A model generated the notes under the pieces. It saw nothing but the letters and a program-made list of their open reading frames with translations, was not told the DNA's origin and did no database searches. DNA of 64,000 bases from Polyangiaceae bacterium (lineage in GTDB: Bacteria > Myxococcota_A > Polyangia > Polyangiales > Polyangiaceae): NCBI GenBank assembly GCA_013214025.1, contig JABSRN010000041.1:96553-160552 (forward strand), in the 5' to 3' direction. Both the position numbers and the translations under genes were made by a program. Of the stretch, positions 1 to 9,514 are shown in pieces. Each line of letters starts with the position of its first letter. Position 1 is the first letter of the stretch.

Positions 1-1
1 C

Positions 2-349
2 GGCTTCTTCCTGCTGCCCCACGCTCGGGTTCAGTTAAATGGCGACCTCTCCAACGGCCAGTACGAATTGGTCGCGTCTCCTGGGCTCGGCTACCAGTAC
101 AGCTGGGACCTCGATGGAGACGGCGAATTCGCCGAAGACGACTTCGCCGACAAGAACACCGCGAACATCCGACTGAACACGGGCAAAACCGTCGAGGTCG
201 GGCTCAAGGTGCGAAACGCGTTCGGCTTGATCCGAACAGTGACCATTCCGCTCACGCGGCCAGATCCGTCAGCTGACGAAACCGAGACGGCAGGGGTACA
301 AGGCCGCGCCACCGGACAATTGGCTGACATCGAAGGGAGGCAGCGATGA
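2..349 (+). CDS. C-terminal part of a nuoL-position protein with PKD-like tail
   Basis: The reading frame is open from the left edge, so the gene is truncated at its 5' end. The visible part starts with a short hydrophobic stretch (GFFLLPHARV). About 60 residues follow with the pattern of a PKD/immunoglobulin-like domain: YSWDLDGDGEF, then beta strands ending in a VGLKVRNAFG motif. The tail is polar. The stop overlaps the nuoM start (ATGA at 346-349), and a gggagg ribosome site for nuoM lies at 335-340 inside it. Position immediately before nuoM and nuoN is where nuoL normally sits, so I infer this is the end of NuoL, but no NuoL core residues are in the window. A separate secreted or membrane protein inserted in the operon is the alternative. 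Confidence 0.6.
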   Translation, partial: GFFLLPHARVQLNGDLSNGQYELVASPGLGYQYSWDLDGDGEFAEDDFADKNTANIRLNTGKTVEVGLKVRNAFGLIRTVTIPLTRPDPSADETETAGVQGRATGQLADIEGRQR

Positions 350-2175
350 ACGCGCTCCGGGACGCAGGAATCGAAATGATTCCTTACTTGATCGCATTCG
401 TCGTGGGCTACCTAATGCCCTGGCGCAAAGAGTGGTTCGAGCGCTTTGCAGTGGGTTCGGTTGCGGCTTTGAGTGTCGCCTTCGTGCTCGGTCTTTGGCC
501 CGACAAAGCTGTTGAGGTCGCCGAGACACGACCGGAAGAGTGGGGCCACCTGCTTAATCTCATCGTGTTCTTGCCGCTGATTGCGGCCATCGCGGTGGTT
601 TTCCTGCCTCGCCAAAGCCCGAAGCTGCTCAAGCAATTCACGATGGTGGTGCTGGGCGTAGACTTCCTGGCGAGCCTGGCTCTGTTGGGCGTGCCCATGA
701 GCGAAGGCTGGCATTTCCAGTACGTGACCGAGTGGGTCCCGAGCCTGGGCATTCGCTACCACGTCGCCATTGACGGCATCTCGGTCTGGCTCGTTCTGCT
801 CTCGACGTTGAGCACGCCCATCGCGCTGCATGTCAGTTTCGGCTCCATCAAGAAACGCACCAAGGAGCTGTGCTTCGCGTTTTTGATGCTGCACGGAGCT
901 ATGATGGGGGCTTTCGTCTCCCTCGATCTGTTCCTCTTCTTCGTCTTCTGGGAGCTGATGCTCGTTCCGATGATCTTGATCATCGGAATCTGGGGCGGCG
1001 TCGAGAAGATCAAGGCGTCCTACAAGTTCTTCCTCTACACAATGGCCGGCAGCATGATGATGCTCGCGGCTATCCTGTACATGGCGTGGGTCTTCCACTC
1101 TATCGAGGGCTACTGGACCTTCGACTACCTCGCGCTCAAACGCCTAGTCCTGCCCGAGGACGCTGCCTTCTGGTGCTTCGCTGGATTCGCCTTGGCGTTC
1201 CTGATCAAAGTGCCCATGTTCCCCTTCCACACGTGGCTGCCGGACGCGCATGTTCAGGCCCCGACGGGAGGCTCCATCATTCTGGCCGCTGTGCTGCTTA
1301 AATTGGGCACCTACGGTTACATCCGCTTTTGCATGGGCATGTTCGAGGGCCCGGCCTGGGAAGCGAGCGCCACTTTGGCGGGCGTTGCAGTGGCGGGCGG
1401 TATTTTCTACGGCGCGCTGTGTGCGTGGAAACAGAGCGATATTAAACGTCTCGTGGCGTACTCATCGGTCGCCCACCTGGGCTTTGTGATGCTCGGCTTG
1501 TTCTCTGGAACCCACGCGGGAGTTTCCGGCGCGATCGTGCAGATGATCAACCACGGCATCTCGACCGGAGCGCTGTTCCTTCTAGTCGGCGTTATCTACG
1601 ACCGGCGCCACACCCGTCAGATTGCTGACTTCGGTGGTCTCGCCAAGGTGATGCCTGTCTACACGGCATTGTTCGTTCTGGTCACGATGGCCAGCGTCGG
1701 CGTGCCCGGTACCAACGGCTTCGTCGGTGAGTTCATGGTCATCATGGGCACGATGGTTTCCGATAGCCTAGGCCGCCACGCGACCCCCGCGGCGGTCGGC
1801 GCCTCCTTTGGCGTCATCTTGGCCGCGCTCTACATGCTGTCGATGGTTCAGCGAGTCTTCTTCGGACCGCTGAACAATCCCAAGAACGAGAAGCTCACGG
1901 ATATCAACAGCCGCGAACTGGTGGCTGTGGCCCCTCTCGTCGCGCTAATCTTCGTCTTCGGTTTATTCCCGAACATCCTGCTCAGCCGGATGAACGATTC
2001 GGTCGGCGCCACCGTGCGTCACCTCGCTGAAGGACGTATCGCTTACGAGGCGCACGCCGGCGCGACCACCGCCAAGTTGCGACCCAAGCGGGGCGGACCC
2101 TGGGAGGCGGGGCATCCGAGCCCACCACAGGTGGCTGACGTTGCCGTTGCCCTCAACGCAGGAGCCGACAAATGA
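346..2175 (+). CDS. nuoM: NADH-quinone oxidoreductase subunit M (NuoM)
   Basis: Antiporter-like membrane subunit of respiratory complex I, taking part in proton pumping coupled to NADH:quinone electron transfer. The conserved transmembrane glutamate is in FWELMLVPM (E203) and the conserved lysine in KVPMFPFHTWLPDAH (K288). These correspond to E144 and K234 of the E. coli protein. The offset of 54-59 residues shows an N-terminal extension of about 57 residues, which holds two extra hydrophobic segments before the usual first helix (LLNLIVFLPL). The C-terminal 60 residues are a polar tail. Translation is coupled on both sides: start and stop overlap the neighbours by ATGA. The product is 609 aa against about 500 for typical NuoM. 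Confidence 0.96.
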   Translation: MNALRDAGIEMIPYLIAFVVGYLMPWRKEWFERFAVGSVAALSVAFVLGLWPDKAVEVAETRPEEWGHLLNLIVFLPLIAAIAVVFLPRQSPKLLKQFTMVVLGVDFLASLALLGVPMSEGWHFQYVTEWVPSLGIRYHVAIDGISVWLVLLSTLSTPIALHVSFGSIKKRTKELCFAFLMLHGAMMGAFVSLDLFLFFVFWELMLVPMILIIGIWGGVEKIKASYKFFLYTMAGSMMMLAAILYMAWVFHSIEGYWTFDYLALKRLVLPEDAAFWCFAGFALAFLIKVPMFPFHTWLPDAHVQAPTGGSIILAAVLLKLGTYGYIRFCMGMFEGPAWEASATLAGVAVAGGIFYGALCAWKQSDIKRLVAYSSVAHLGFVMLGLFSGTHAGVSGAIVQMINHGISTGALFLLVGVIYDRRHTRQIADFGGLAKVMPVYTALFVLVTMASVGVPGTNGFVGEFMVIMGTMVSDSLGRHATPAAVGASFGVILAALYMLSMVQRVFFGPLNNPKNEKLTDINSRELVAVAPLVALIFVFGLFPNILLSRMNDSVGATVRHLAEGRIAYEAHAGATTAKLRPKRGGPWEAGHPSPPQVADVAVALNAGADK

Positions 2176-3719
2176 TTGATCTCTTCATCGCTCTGTCCCC
2201 GCTGCTGACCGTTGGATTCGGTGGCCTACTTTTGATGTTGGCTGAAGCCCTCGGCAAGCCGGCAAACAACACTGGCATGAGCCCCGACGGCGCAGTTGTC
2301 GTTGATGCTGGGGCGGGCCGCTCGGAAGAGCTGGGCCTTTTGGCGACGGTGATCCTGTTTTCAGGTGCCGCATCATCCATGGGCGTTTGGCTCGCGGATC
2401 CGGCGACTCTCGGCGTAGAGCTCGTGTCGCCCTGGCTGCAGGTTGACCGCTACTCGCTCTTTTTTAGCTTCATCCTGTGTATTTCGGGCGGCCTCTGCAC
2501 CCTGTTGGGCGGCGGCTACCTGGAAGAGCACAAGATCGACCGCGGTGAGTTCTTCACGCTGGTGGTGTTTTCGACTGTGGGCGCTATCGCCCTTGGCTTC
2601 GCCGGTGACTTGCTCACCGTGTTCGTTGCCCTGGAGACGATGTCTCTCGGCGTCTACTGCATGATCGGCCTTCGACGCTCGAGCCCCCGCGCTGGAGAAG
2701 CCGCGCTCAAGTACTTCCTGCTTGGCAGCTTTGCGGCAGCCATCATGATGTTTGGAGCCGCTCTGCTCTACGCCGCCACCGGTCACACGGATTTGGCGGG
2801 CATCGGAGCCTTCGTCGGTGGGCTCGGTGGGGAAGCCAGCGGAGAAACTGCCATGGTCATCGTGGGCATGCTGCTCATGCTCATCGGTATGGCCTTCAAA
2901 ATCAGCGCCGTACCTTTCCACATGTGGGCACCTGACGCCTACGAAGGCGCGCCGACTCCGACCACTAGCTTCATGGCAGCGGCCGTGAAGACTGCGGCCT
3001 TCGCGGTGCTGCTTCGGATCCTACTCATCGCCTTCGGCGACCCACGTCTCATGAGCTGGGGCGCTGGTTGGCCGCCGGTGATGGCGTGTTTGTCCGTCCT
3101 CTCGATGACCATCGCTAATGTGATCGCCGGCCGTCAGTCGTCGGTGAAGCGCATGCTTGCCTACTCCTCGATCTCTCACGCCGGCTACCTGCTCATGGGT
3201 GTCTGCGCGGCCATGCGACTCCCGGAAGAAGCCTCCGCCAGCGTGATGTTCTATCTAGCCGGTTACTGCATCTCGACCATCGGCGCTTTTGGCGCGCTGA
3301 TCCTCTGCGGCAGTCGCGGCAAAGAAGCCGTCAGCTATGCCGATCTCGCGGGCATCGGACGCCGCCACCCGGCAGCGGCAGCGGCCTTCGCGCTTTTCGT
3401 TATCTCGCTGGCGGGCATGCCGCCCACGGCTGGCTTCTTCGGCAAGCTCTATGTCTTCCGAGCGACCATCGACGCGGAGCTCTATTCCTTGGCCATCATC
3501 GGTCTGCTCAACAGCATCGTTGGCGCCTACTACTACATGAAAGTATTGGTGTTCATGTACATGCGCGAGCCGATTCCGGGAGCGCCGATCGCGATTCCCA
3601 TGCGCTCTTCGATGGTGGTCTCCGCGCTGATCATCGCCGCAGCCCTAGTGGTCGCCATCGGCGTACTGCCGGGGGCACTGCTCGAGATGGCGGCGGTAGC
3701 GGCCGCAGCGCTGTCTTAG
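2172..3719 (+). CDS. nuoN: NADH-quinone oxidoreductase subunit N (NuoN)
   Basis: Third antiporter-like subunit of complex I, in the cytoplasmic membrane. It is recognised by ALETMSLGVYCMIG (conserved glutamate E155), the lysine in AFKISAVPFHMWAPDAYEG (K243), and the later YSSISHAGYLLMG helix. A polar insert at about residues 25-55, rich in Gly and Asp, separates the first helix from the second and lengthens the protein to 515 aa. The start overlaps the nuoM stop (ATGA). It is the last gene of the nuo operon: the next gene is on the opposite strand, and a hairpin lies about 110 bases downstream. Confidence 0.96.
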   Translation: MIDLFIALSPLLTVGFGGLLLMLAEALGKPANNTGMSPDGAVVVDAGAGRSEELGLLATVILFSGAASSMGVWLADPATLGVELVSPWLQVDRYSLFFSFILCISGGLCTLLGGGYLEEHKIDRGEFFTLVVFSTVGAIALGFAGDLLTVFVALETMSLGVYCMIGLRRSSPRAGEAALKYFLLGSFAAAIMMFGAALLYAATGHTDLAGIGAFVGGLGGEASGETAMVIVGMLLMLIGMAFKISAVPFHMWAPDAYEGAPTPTTSFMAAAVKTAAFAVLLRILLIAFGDPRLMSWGAGWPPVMACLSVLSMTIANVIAGRQSSVKRMLAYSSISHAGYLLMGVCAAMRLPEEASASVMFYLAGYCISTIGAFGALILCGSRGKEAVSYADLAGIGRRHPAAAAAFALFVISLAGMPPTAGFFGKLYVFRATIDAELYSLAIIGLLNSIVGAYYYMKVLVFMYMREPIPGAPIAIPMRSSMVVSALIIAAALVVAIGVLPGALLEMAAVAAAALS

Positions 3720-3827
3720 CTGAGGCCCTCCTTGCTCGGGCGCCCCTCCTTCCTAGGTCGAGCGTCACTCCCTGGAGCCGTGAGTCAGGGGCGAGCCGTG
3801 CCCCGAGTGGGCCGTCGCGTGTCTTCA

Positions 3828-3848
3828 GACGAAGCCTGTTTGTTCGTC
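3828..3848. terminator. possible bidirectional terminator hairpin
   Basis: Six-base perfect stem GACGAA (3828-3833) and TTCGTC (3843-3848) with a 9-base loop lie between the convergent nuoN and the lipoprotein gene. CAGACG (3826-3831) can pair instead with CGTCTG (3852-3857). No clear T-run follows, so a termination role rests mainly on position. Confidence 0.3.
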
Positions 3849-3863
3849 AGCCGTCTGCTGTGT

Positions 3864-4400
3864 CTATCGCTTGAGAGCGAACCGCAGGGTTTCGGTTTTT
3901 GCTTTTAGGATTGGGGGGCTAAATTTTAGCTGGAGTCGATGCGTGCTCAAGGGCACTTGAAAGCTGAACCACCCTCGAGTTTTTCCGCCCGGTGGCACAA
4001 GCTCGCCCTGCAACGCGGGCTGACACCCGGTGAGGAAAGCGGAATAGGAGCGCCCGCCCTCGGCCGTCAACTTGGCGTAGTAAGGGTTGGCGGGAAGTGC
4101 TGCGGAGCCCAGATTGCTCAGTTCCACCAGCACCCCGGTGATCACTCGGCCTTTAGGCGGAGCGTGCACTCCGGTGAGGGGACAGTCCTTCACCTCCCGG
4201 ACACTCATCGAAAAATGGGCGGTACGCGCCAGCTGCCCTAGCTCATGGGGTTGCCCTGTGCCGGAAGTGCCAGACACAGGCTCCGGGCGGCCAGAAAGCG
4301 AGGTACCACTAGCGGATAAATCCCCGCCGGGGTCGCGCTTCTCTCGGAACTGGTCGCAACCGAGAAGGGGAAGCACGAGCAGCATTCTCCACCAGGACAT
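3864..4400 (-). CDS. predicted lipoprotein, DUF4352-like beta domain
   Basis: 178 aa. The N-terminus is a lipoprotein signal: MSWWRMLLVLPLLGC, with the lipobox cysteine at residue 15. A Ser/Gly/Pro-rich linker follows to about residue 55. The rest (60-175) is a beta-rich domain with conserved-looking features of secreted DUF4352/telokin-like folds: a VLVELSNLG strand, two cysteines (73 and 125) that could form a disulfide, and a closing FSFQVP...LQLKF pattern. It would be anchored in the inner or outer membrane facing the periplasm. It is monocistronic and convergent with nuoN. The precise function is unknown, and the family assignment is by pattern only. Confidence 0.75.
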   Translation of the reverse strand: MSWWRMLLVLPLLGCDQFREKRDPGGDLSASGTSLSGRPEPVSGTSGTGQPHELGQLARTAHFSMSVREVKDCPLTGVHAPPKGRVITGVLVELSNLGSAALPANPYYAKLTAEGGRSYSAFLTGCQPALQGELVPPGGKTRGWFSFQVPLSTHRLQLKFSPPILKAKTETLRFALKR

Positions 4401-4454
4401 GTGTCATCTGTAGCAGGCGCCTCTCGGGCGGGCGAACATTGGGAGGTGGTGGCT

Positions 4455-4466
4455 GCCCGCGCGGGC
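4455..4466. promoter_or_regulatory. 12-bp perfect palindrome upstream of lipoprotein gene
   Basis: GCCCGCGCGGGC is perfectly self-complementary. It sits 22 bases before the ATG at 4489, in the 88-bp space between two divergent lipoprotein genes. It could be an operator, but short GC palindromes arise easily in GC-rich DNA. Confidence 0.25.
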
Positions 4467-4488
4467 GTAGGTTTGCTAAAGCGGTGAG

Positions 4489-5490
4489 ATGAGCTTATCC
4501 AGGCCGGACGCGAAAAGTGCCCAGTTGGTGAATACCCGCACCCAGCGAGCGCTGGCAGTGGGCCTGATGGCGGGCAAGCCCTGGCGTTGCATCGCCGCTA
4601 TAGCCTGGTTGAGCGCCTGTGATAGCGGAGCCCCGGTGGGCGCCGATAAGTTCCCGACACCTGTCGCCTCGGTACAAGCCGTCGCTCCGAAAGAGTCGAC
4701 GGCGACGGCAACCGCAGCGGCGGCTTTGGCAAAGGCCAAAGCGGCGACCCAAGAACAGGCCCTCAAGGTTTTGAATCCCAAGGGAACGGCGTCCTACTCG
4801 GGCCCGACCGGTACTGTATCTGGCGTGGTGACCATGTCCGGGGATGCGCCGCCCACGTTGGATAAGGTATTGGCCAAGATCCCTAAGGGACGCTGCGAAG
4901 GCGCGCGCTCGATGTACGGTCGGCTGTTTCGGGAAGGCGAAGGCCGAACGCTGGGTGACGTCCTCGTCGCTGTCACCAAGTTCAAAGGCTACATCCCGGT
5001 CAAGAGCGACACTGTTCACCTGCGGCCCGCCGACTGTGCCTATCAGAGTCGAACTATTGGCATGACCTTCGGTCAAGTGTTGTCGGTGCAAAGTGCAGGC
5101 AAGGACTCTTATATTCCTCAATTGATCGGCGTCTCCTCGCCAGCACTTCTGGTGGCGCTTCCTCGAGGTAAAGCTATCGAATTGCTCTTGCCCCGCCCGG
5201 GTAGCTTCGGCCTAATCGACAACACCCACAGTTACATCTACGCCGACGTTGTGGTGCTTCGTTATGCTACCTTTGACGTGACGGGGCTCGATGGGCGCTT
5301 TGACATTGGGGAGCTGCCGCCGGGCGAGCTGACGGTGTCGGCGTATTTGCCGGTGACCGGACAAAGTGTTCAGCAGACCGTGACGGTGAAGGCGGGAGCC
5401 AACTCGGAGATCAGTTTCAGTCTTGCCTTCGAAGAATCGAAGTGGAGGGAGCACCAAGACACCGAGGGACGGCGCTTTCGACAGCGCTGA
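4489..5490 (+). CDS. lipoprotein with carboxypeptidase-regulatory-like domains
   Basis: 333 aa as drawn. The segment IAAIAWLSACDSG carries a lipobox (cysteine at about 44), so the product is probably exported and lipid-anchored. The n-region before it is long, and a GTG at 4558 or ATG at 4567 would give a more usual signal peptide. After an Ala/Lys-rich linker, residues 105-230 form a GTVSGVVTMSGDAP-type beta domain with two cysteines. Residues 255-320 have the GLDGRFDIGELPPGEL pattern of the transthyretin-like carboxypeptidase-regulatory fold. Such domains usually serve as adhesive or structural modules. No catalytic residues were recognised. An intrinsic terminator spans its stop codon. Confidence 0.75.
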   Translation: MSLSRPDAKSAQLVNTRTQRALAVGLMAGKPWRCIAAIAWLSACDSGAPVGADKFPTPVASVQAVAPKESTATATAAAALAKAKAATQEQALKVLNPKGTASYSGPTGTVSGVVTMSGDAPPTLDKVLAKIPKGRCEGARSMYGRLFREGEGRTLGDVLVAVTKFKGYIPVKSDTVHLRPADCAYQSRTIGMTFGQVLSVQSAGKDSYIPQLIGVSSPALLVALPRGKAIELLLPRPGSFGLIDNTHSYIYADVVVLRYATFDVTGLDGRFDIGELPPGELTVSAYLPVTGQSVQQTVTVKAGANSEISFSLAFEESKWREHQDTEGRRFRQR

Positions 5491-5512
5491 GTTTGACGGC
5501 GCTGAGTTTTTT
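5482..5512 (+). terminator. intrinsic terminator straddling the stop codon
   Basis: The stem CAGCGC (5482-5487) pairs with GCGCTG (5499-5504). The right arm is followed by AG and six T (5507-5512). The loop contains the TGA stop of the upstream lipoprotein gene (5488-5490). The structure is built from a 15-base tandem duplication (5480-5494 and 5495-5509, 14 of 15 identical). Confidence 0.5.
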
Positions 5513-5525
5513 ACAGAGCGAAGCC

Positions 5526-6554
5526 CTAGGGCGCGGCTTCTACCGATGTGGGAGCGGCGTCGAGCCAAGTGTTGGCAGCTGCCGCTGAGTGACGCCGTTC
5601 GAGAAGCTCACTCATGAGCTGGCGCGCCAATGGGCTGAGTTCCCCCGATGACTTGGGGAAACTGTTGAGGGCCTGGCGGAAGGCTATGGGATCCATCGTC
5701 AAGTCCTGGACGATCAACAACGCGATCCGCGCATCGAGGTCCATGGGTTTTGCGAGCAGTACCCATTGGGCTTGTTCGCGTGCGAGGGCTGTCTTCCCGA
5801 GGTCGAGTGCATACAGCGCGAGCTTCCCCGGGGAGAGCTGTTTTTGAGTGGCGAGTTTTCTTGCTCCGGCTAAATCATCGATGAGCAAGAGGGCGTTGAG
5901 AGCCCGGGGTTGGGCTCCCGGCGGGACTGAAAAGCTGGGGTTGAGTAGCGATAGATGCCGATAGGCCTCGTCCCGCCAATCAGCATCGTCCTGTTGTTGC
6001 GCGAATTCGTAGAGACTGCGCCAGGCGAGCGCGGACAGAGGTTGGCGCAGCGTCAGTGCGCGAAGCCAGCGCCCCGCGGAACATTTTCGCCCTTGTTTCG
6101 TCAATATTTTCGCGACTAACACGGTGTAACTCGCGGGGTCCGGATCGAGCCGAACGGCTTGTCTCGCAGCGCGGGATGCCGCGGTGAGGTGGTCGTGATT
6201 CAGTTCGCATTTGGCGACCTCGTACCAAAGCGGCGCGTAGCCGCGGTTGACCGCGGCAGCTGCCCGAAAGTTGGTGGTGGCCAAGTCGCGGTCGCTCTGG
6301 CAGGTCAGAGCGCCGAGGCGGCTCCACAGCTCGGGACTGCTGGAGTCGTACTGAAGGGCTGCCCGGTATTGGTCGATCGCCCCGGGAACATCCCCAATTG
6401 CTTCCAAGTAGGCGCCGCGGGAGTAAGCGCCGTAGGCTCGCGTGTCCACGTAGCGCCCCACCTGGGTGCGCCCCTTGGCCACCCGCGTGACGGGTCCACT
6501 GCATGCCCCTGTCCCGAGCAAGAGCAATAGGGGAATCGCGTGGACCGCTCGCAT
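5526..6554 (-). CDS. TPR-repeat lipoprotein
   Basis: 342 aa from ATG 6554, chosen because MRAVHAIPLLLLLGTGAC is a complete lipoprotein signal with the lipobox cysteine at 18. An upstream start at 6599 would bury it. Residues 40-200 are tetratricopeptide-type helical repeats with the usual spacing (YLEAIGDVPGAIDQYRAALQYD; ELWSRLGAL). The remainder is helical with weaker repeats. TPR lipoproteins generally act as scaffolds in envelope machines. There is no neighbour to point to a partner: the gene is monocistronic and convergent with the preceding lipoprotein gene. Function is unknown. Confidence 0.8.
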   Translation of the reverse strand: MRAVHAIPLLLLLGTGACSGPVTRVAKGRTQVGRYVDTRAYGAYSRGAYLEAIGDVPGAIDQYRAALQYDSSSPELWSRLGALTCQSDRDLATTNFRAAAAVNRGYAPLWYEVAKCELNHDHLTAASRAARQAVRLDPDPASYTVLVAKILTKQGRKCSAGRWLRALTLRQPLSALAWRSLYEFAQQQDDADWRDEAYRHLSLLNPSFSVPPGAQPRALNALLLIDDLAGARKLATQKQLSPGKLALYALDLGKTALAREQAQWVLLAKPMDLDARIALLIVQDLTMDPIAFRQALNSFPKSSGELSPLARQLMSELLERRHSAAAANTWLDAAPTSVEAAP

Positions 6555-6637
6555 GATCTCCAGCTTAGCTCGACTTCGGGGGCGCACGCGAAAATCCAAA
6601 GGGAAGAGATGTGGCCGGGTGCCCGTAGAAAAAGCTG

Positions 6638-7219
6638 ATGCTCCCTATTCGGCCGCCGTTTCTTCAGATGATGGACGATTTTGTCTCGTGCGAAAGCCGG
6701 AGGCTCTCCGCACGGGTCCGCCGGGCCGAGCGCCGCGAAGAATCTGCACGCTTCGATAGTTGGGCGGCGGCGGCGGCAACGGATTTGGTGCTCGGACTCC
6801 GGCAGACGGCACTGGCCCGTGCCTGTGAGTTTGAAGTAGGCACGGGCCAGTGCGTGTTGGTGGGGGATCAATTACCCAACGCCATGTCGCTGACCGGCCC
6901 TTGGATTTCAAGCGTCTGCTTGAGTTTGCGCGCCTCCCGAGTGTTTCTGTACTCCTCGCGTGTGTCCGGCTGTGCGCCCTACGTGCACTTGCTGAGCCTG
7001 GTGCCGGGGCCTCCGGGGCGACACGAGCGCCTGCTCAGTTTGCCCGGCGCTCGTATTTTCCGGGGCCCGGACGATGGCCTGCGGCTCGAATTCTTGGACG
7101 CTGATCCCGACGGACGGGCGGGGGATGTCATGCCGACGGATCTGCTCGTAGTTCGTGCCTTCGCACGGCTCGTCGCAGACGACGAGAGATCCCAAAACGA
7201 GTGTCTGAGGCTGTCCTAG
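6638..7219 (+). CDS. hypothetical protein, doubtful
   Basis: 193 aa from ATG 6638, with alternative starts ATG 6668 or 6671. I recognise no family. Third codon positions are GC-rich and the frame is open to 20 bases before the end of the HMG-CoA reductase gene, which speaks for coding. Residues 85-185 look like an ordinary soluble mixed fold (hydrophobic strands, VHLLSLVPG, LLVVRAFARLV) with five cysteines in the protein. Against it, a perfect 15-bp inverted repeat (6810-6852) lies in the middle of the frame and no good ribosome site precedes the start. No signal peptide or membrane segment is visible. Confidence 0.45.
   Translation: MLPIRPPFLQMMDDFVSCESRRLSARVRRAERREESARFDSWAAAAATDLVLGLRQTALARACEFEVGTGQCVLVGDQLPNAMSLTGPWISSVCLSLRASRVFLYSSRVSGCAPYVHLLSLVPGPPGRHERLLSLPGARIFRGPDDGLRLEFLDADPDGRAGDVMPTDLLVVRAFARLVADDERSQNECLRLS
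6810..6852. repeat. perfect 15-bp inverted repeat
   Basis: The left arm 6810-6824 (CACTGGCCCGTGCCT) is the exact reverse complement of 6838-6852, with a 13-base loop. The stem is very stable (11 of 15 G/C pairs). There is no T-run on either side, so it is not a textbook intrinsic terminator. It lies inside the doubtful ORF 6638-7219, downstream of the minus-strand mevalonate operon, which ends at 7240. Confidence 0.7.
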
Positions 7220-7239
7220 GTTTCAGCCAACCTCGAGGT

Positions 7240-8541
<1,302 letters not shown>

Positions 8542-8614
8542 GGCGTCTTCTACCGCCTCGGCCGAGCTCGCGCTTAGCTTTCTCCCCCGAATCGGTGAAG
8601 GCGGCCTAAGTACG

Positions 8615-9514
8615 CTACTCCTCAGCGCTTTCTGTGATGCTGAGGCCAGGGGCGCCGAGCCTAAGCGCGACAGGGGTTTGTCCCAGAGTTCTCGCTGTGT
8701 CGAAGAATTCTTGGCTTGGGGCGACTCGGTCGGCGTGCAACCAGATGTCTCCGCCTCCTGCCCCGGCCGGATATATTGCGCCATGGCTGGTAAACGCCTC
8801 CCGCAAGCGTTCTAGTTCTGGCGTGACGATGGGCGCGTTCGCATCTTTTCCGAGGGCCGCGAGCTGGTCGCCCTGTTCTCGAAGAGCTGCAATCAGGGCA
8901 TCCGCATCCGACTCACGAGTGGCCGTGGCGGCACGCTCGGCTGCGTGCCGTAGCGTACCGATGTGGTTTTCGTATCGATTCGGGTCAGATTGTTTCAGAG
9001 CCCTGACGGAAGCCAGCAACTTGGCGGTGGAGGCGCTGAGTCCGGCGCTGAAAAATTGAAAATAAATTTCCCCCGGCAATTGGGTGGCTTCAGGAATGCG
9101 CTGCTGGTCGCGATGCCAAGCGATAATGGTTCCGCCGATGGCGCTGCACATGACATCAATGCCACTGCCGCCACCTTGAGCCCTGGCGTGGCCGACGAGG
9201 GCGGTACGAATAATTTCTGAGCGCTGTGCCTCGCTGATGGCAATGCCGGGCAGACGAGCCGCCAAGGATGCGACGAGGATCGCCGCGCTCGATCCGAGCC
9301 CTAGCTTTTGCGTCCCTCCCCGTAGTTCGTCCGCGTCGAACCAGGGAGCCTCATGGCCATTTAGGGAAGCGGCGACTTCAGGGGTGAGGAAGTCGGCCGG
9401 ACGTGAACCATCGGCGATGACCCCGCGATCTACGGCACTCACAATGGCGGGCGCGCCTTCTAGTACAGAGTACGCGCCCGAAAGCACGACCTTGCCCGGC
9501 GCGCGTACGATCAT
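8615..9514 (-). CDS. mvaK2: phosphomevalonate kinase (GHMP family)
   Basis: Phosphorylates 5-phosphomevalonate to the diphosphate using ATP. 299 aa. It has the GHMP kinase order: N-terminal APGKVVLSGAYSVLEG, the ATP-binding motif KLGLGSSAAI (about residue 70), a substrate region GGGSGIDVMCSAIGG (about 113-127), and the C-terminal PAGAGGGD motif (about 250). The ATG overlaps the stop of the decarboxylase gene (ATGA at 9511-9514), indicating translational coupling. Assignment as the phosphomevalonate rather than the mevalonate kinase follows from sequence style and from a separate mevalonate kinase in the same operon. Confidence 0.9.
   Translation of the reverse strand: MIVRAPGKVVLSGAYSVLEGAPAIVSAVDRGVIADGSRPADFLTPEVAASLNGHEAPWFDADELRGGTQKLGLGSSAAILVASLAARLPGIAISEAQRSEIIRTALVGHARAQGGGSGIDVMCSAIGGTIIAWHRDQQRIPEATQLPGEIYFQFFSAGLSASTAKLLASVRALKQSDPNRYENHIGTLRHAAERAATATRESDADALIAALREQGDQLAALGKDANAPIVTPELERLREAFTSHGAIYPAGAGGGDIWLHADRVAPSQEFFDTARTLGQTPVALRLGAPGLSITESAEE

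Noticed and set aside
8545..8784. N-terminal extension of HMG-CoA reductase by 81 codons
   Set aside because: It would overlap the phosphomevalonate kinase gene and has no counterpart in class II enzymes. The internal ATG at 8541 matches the family start.
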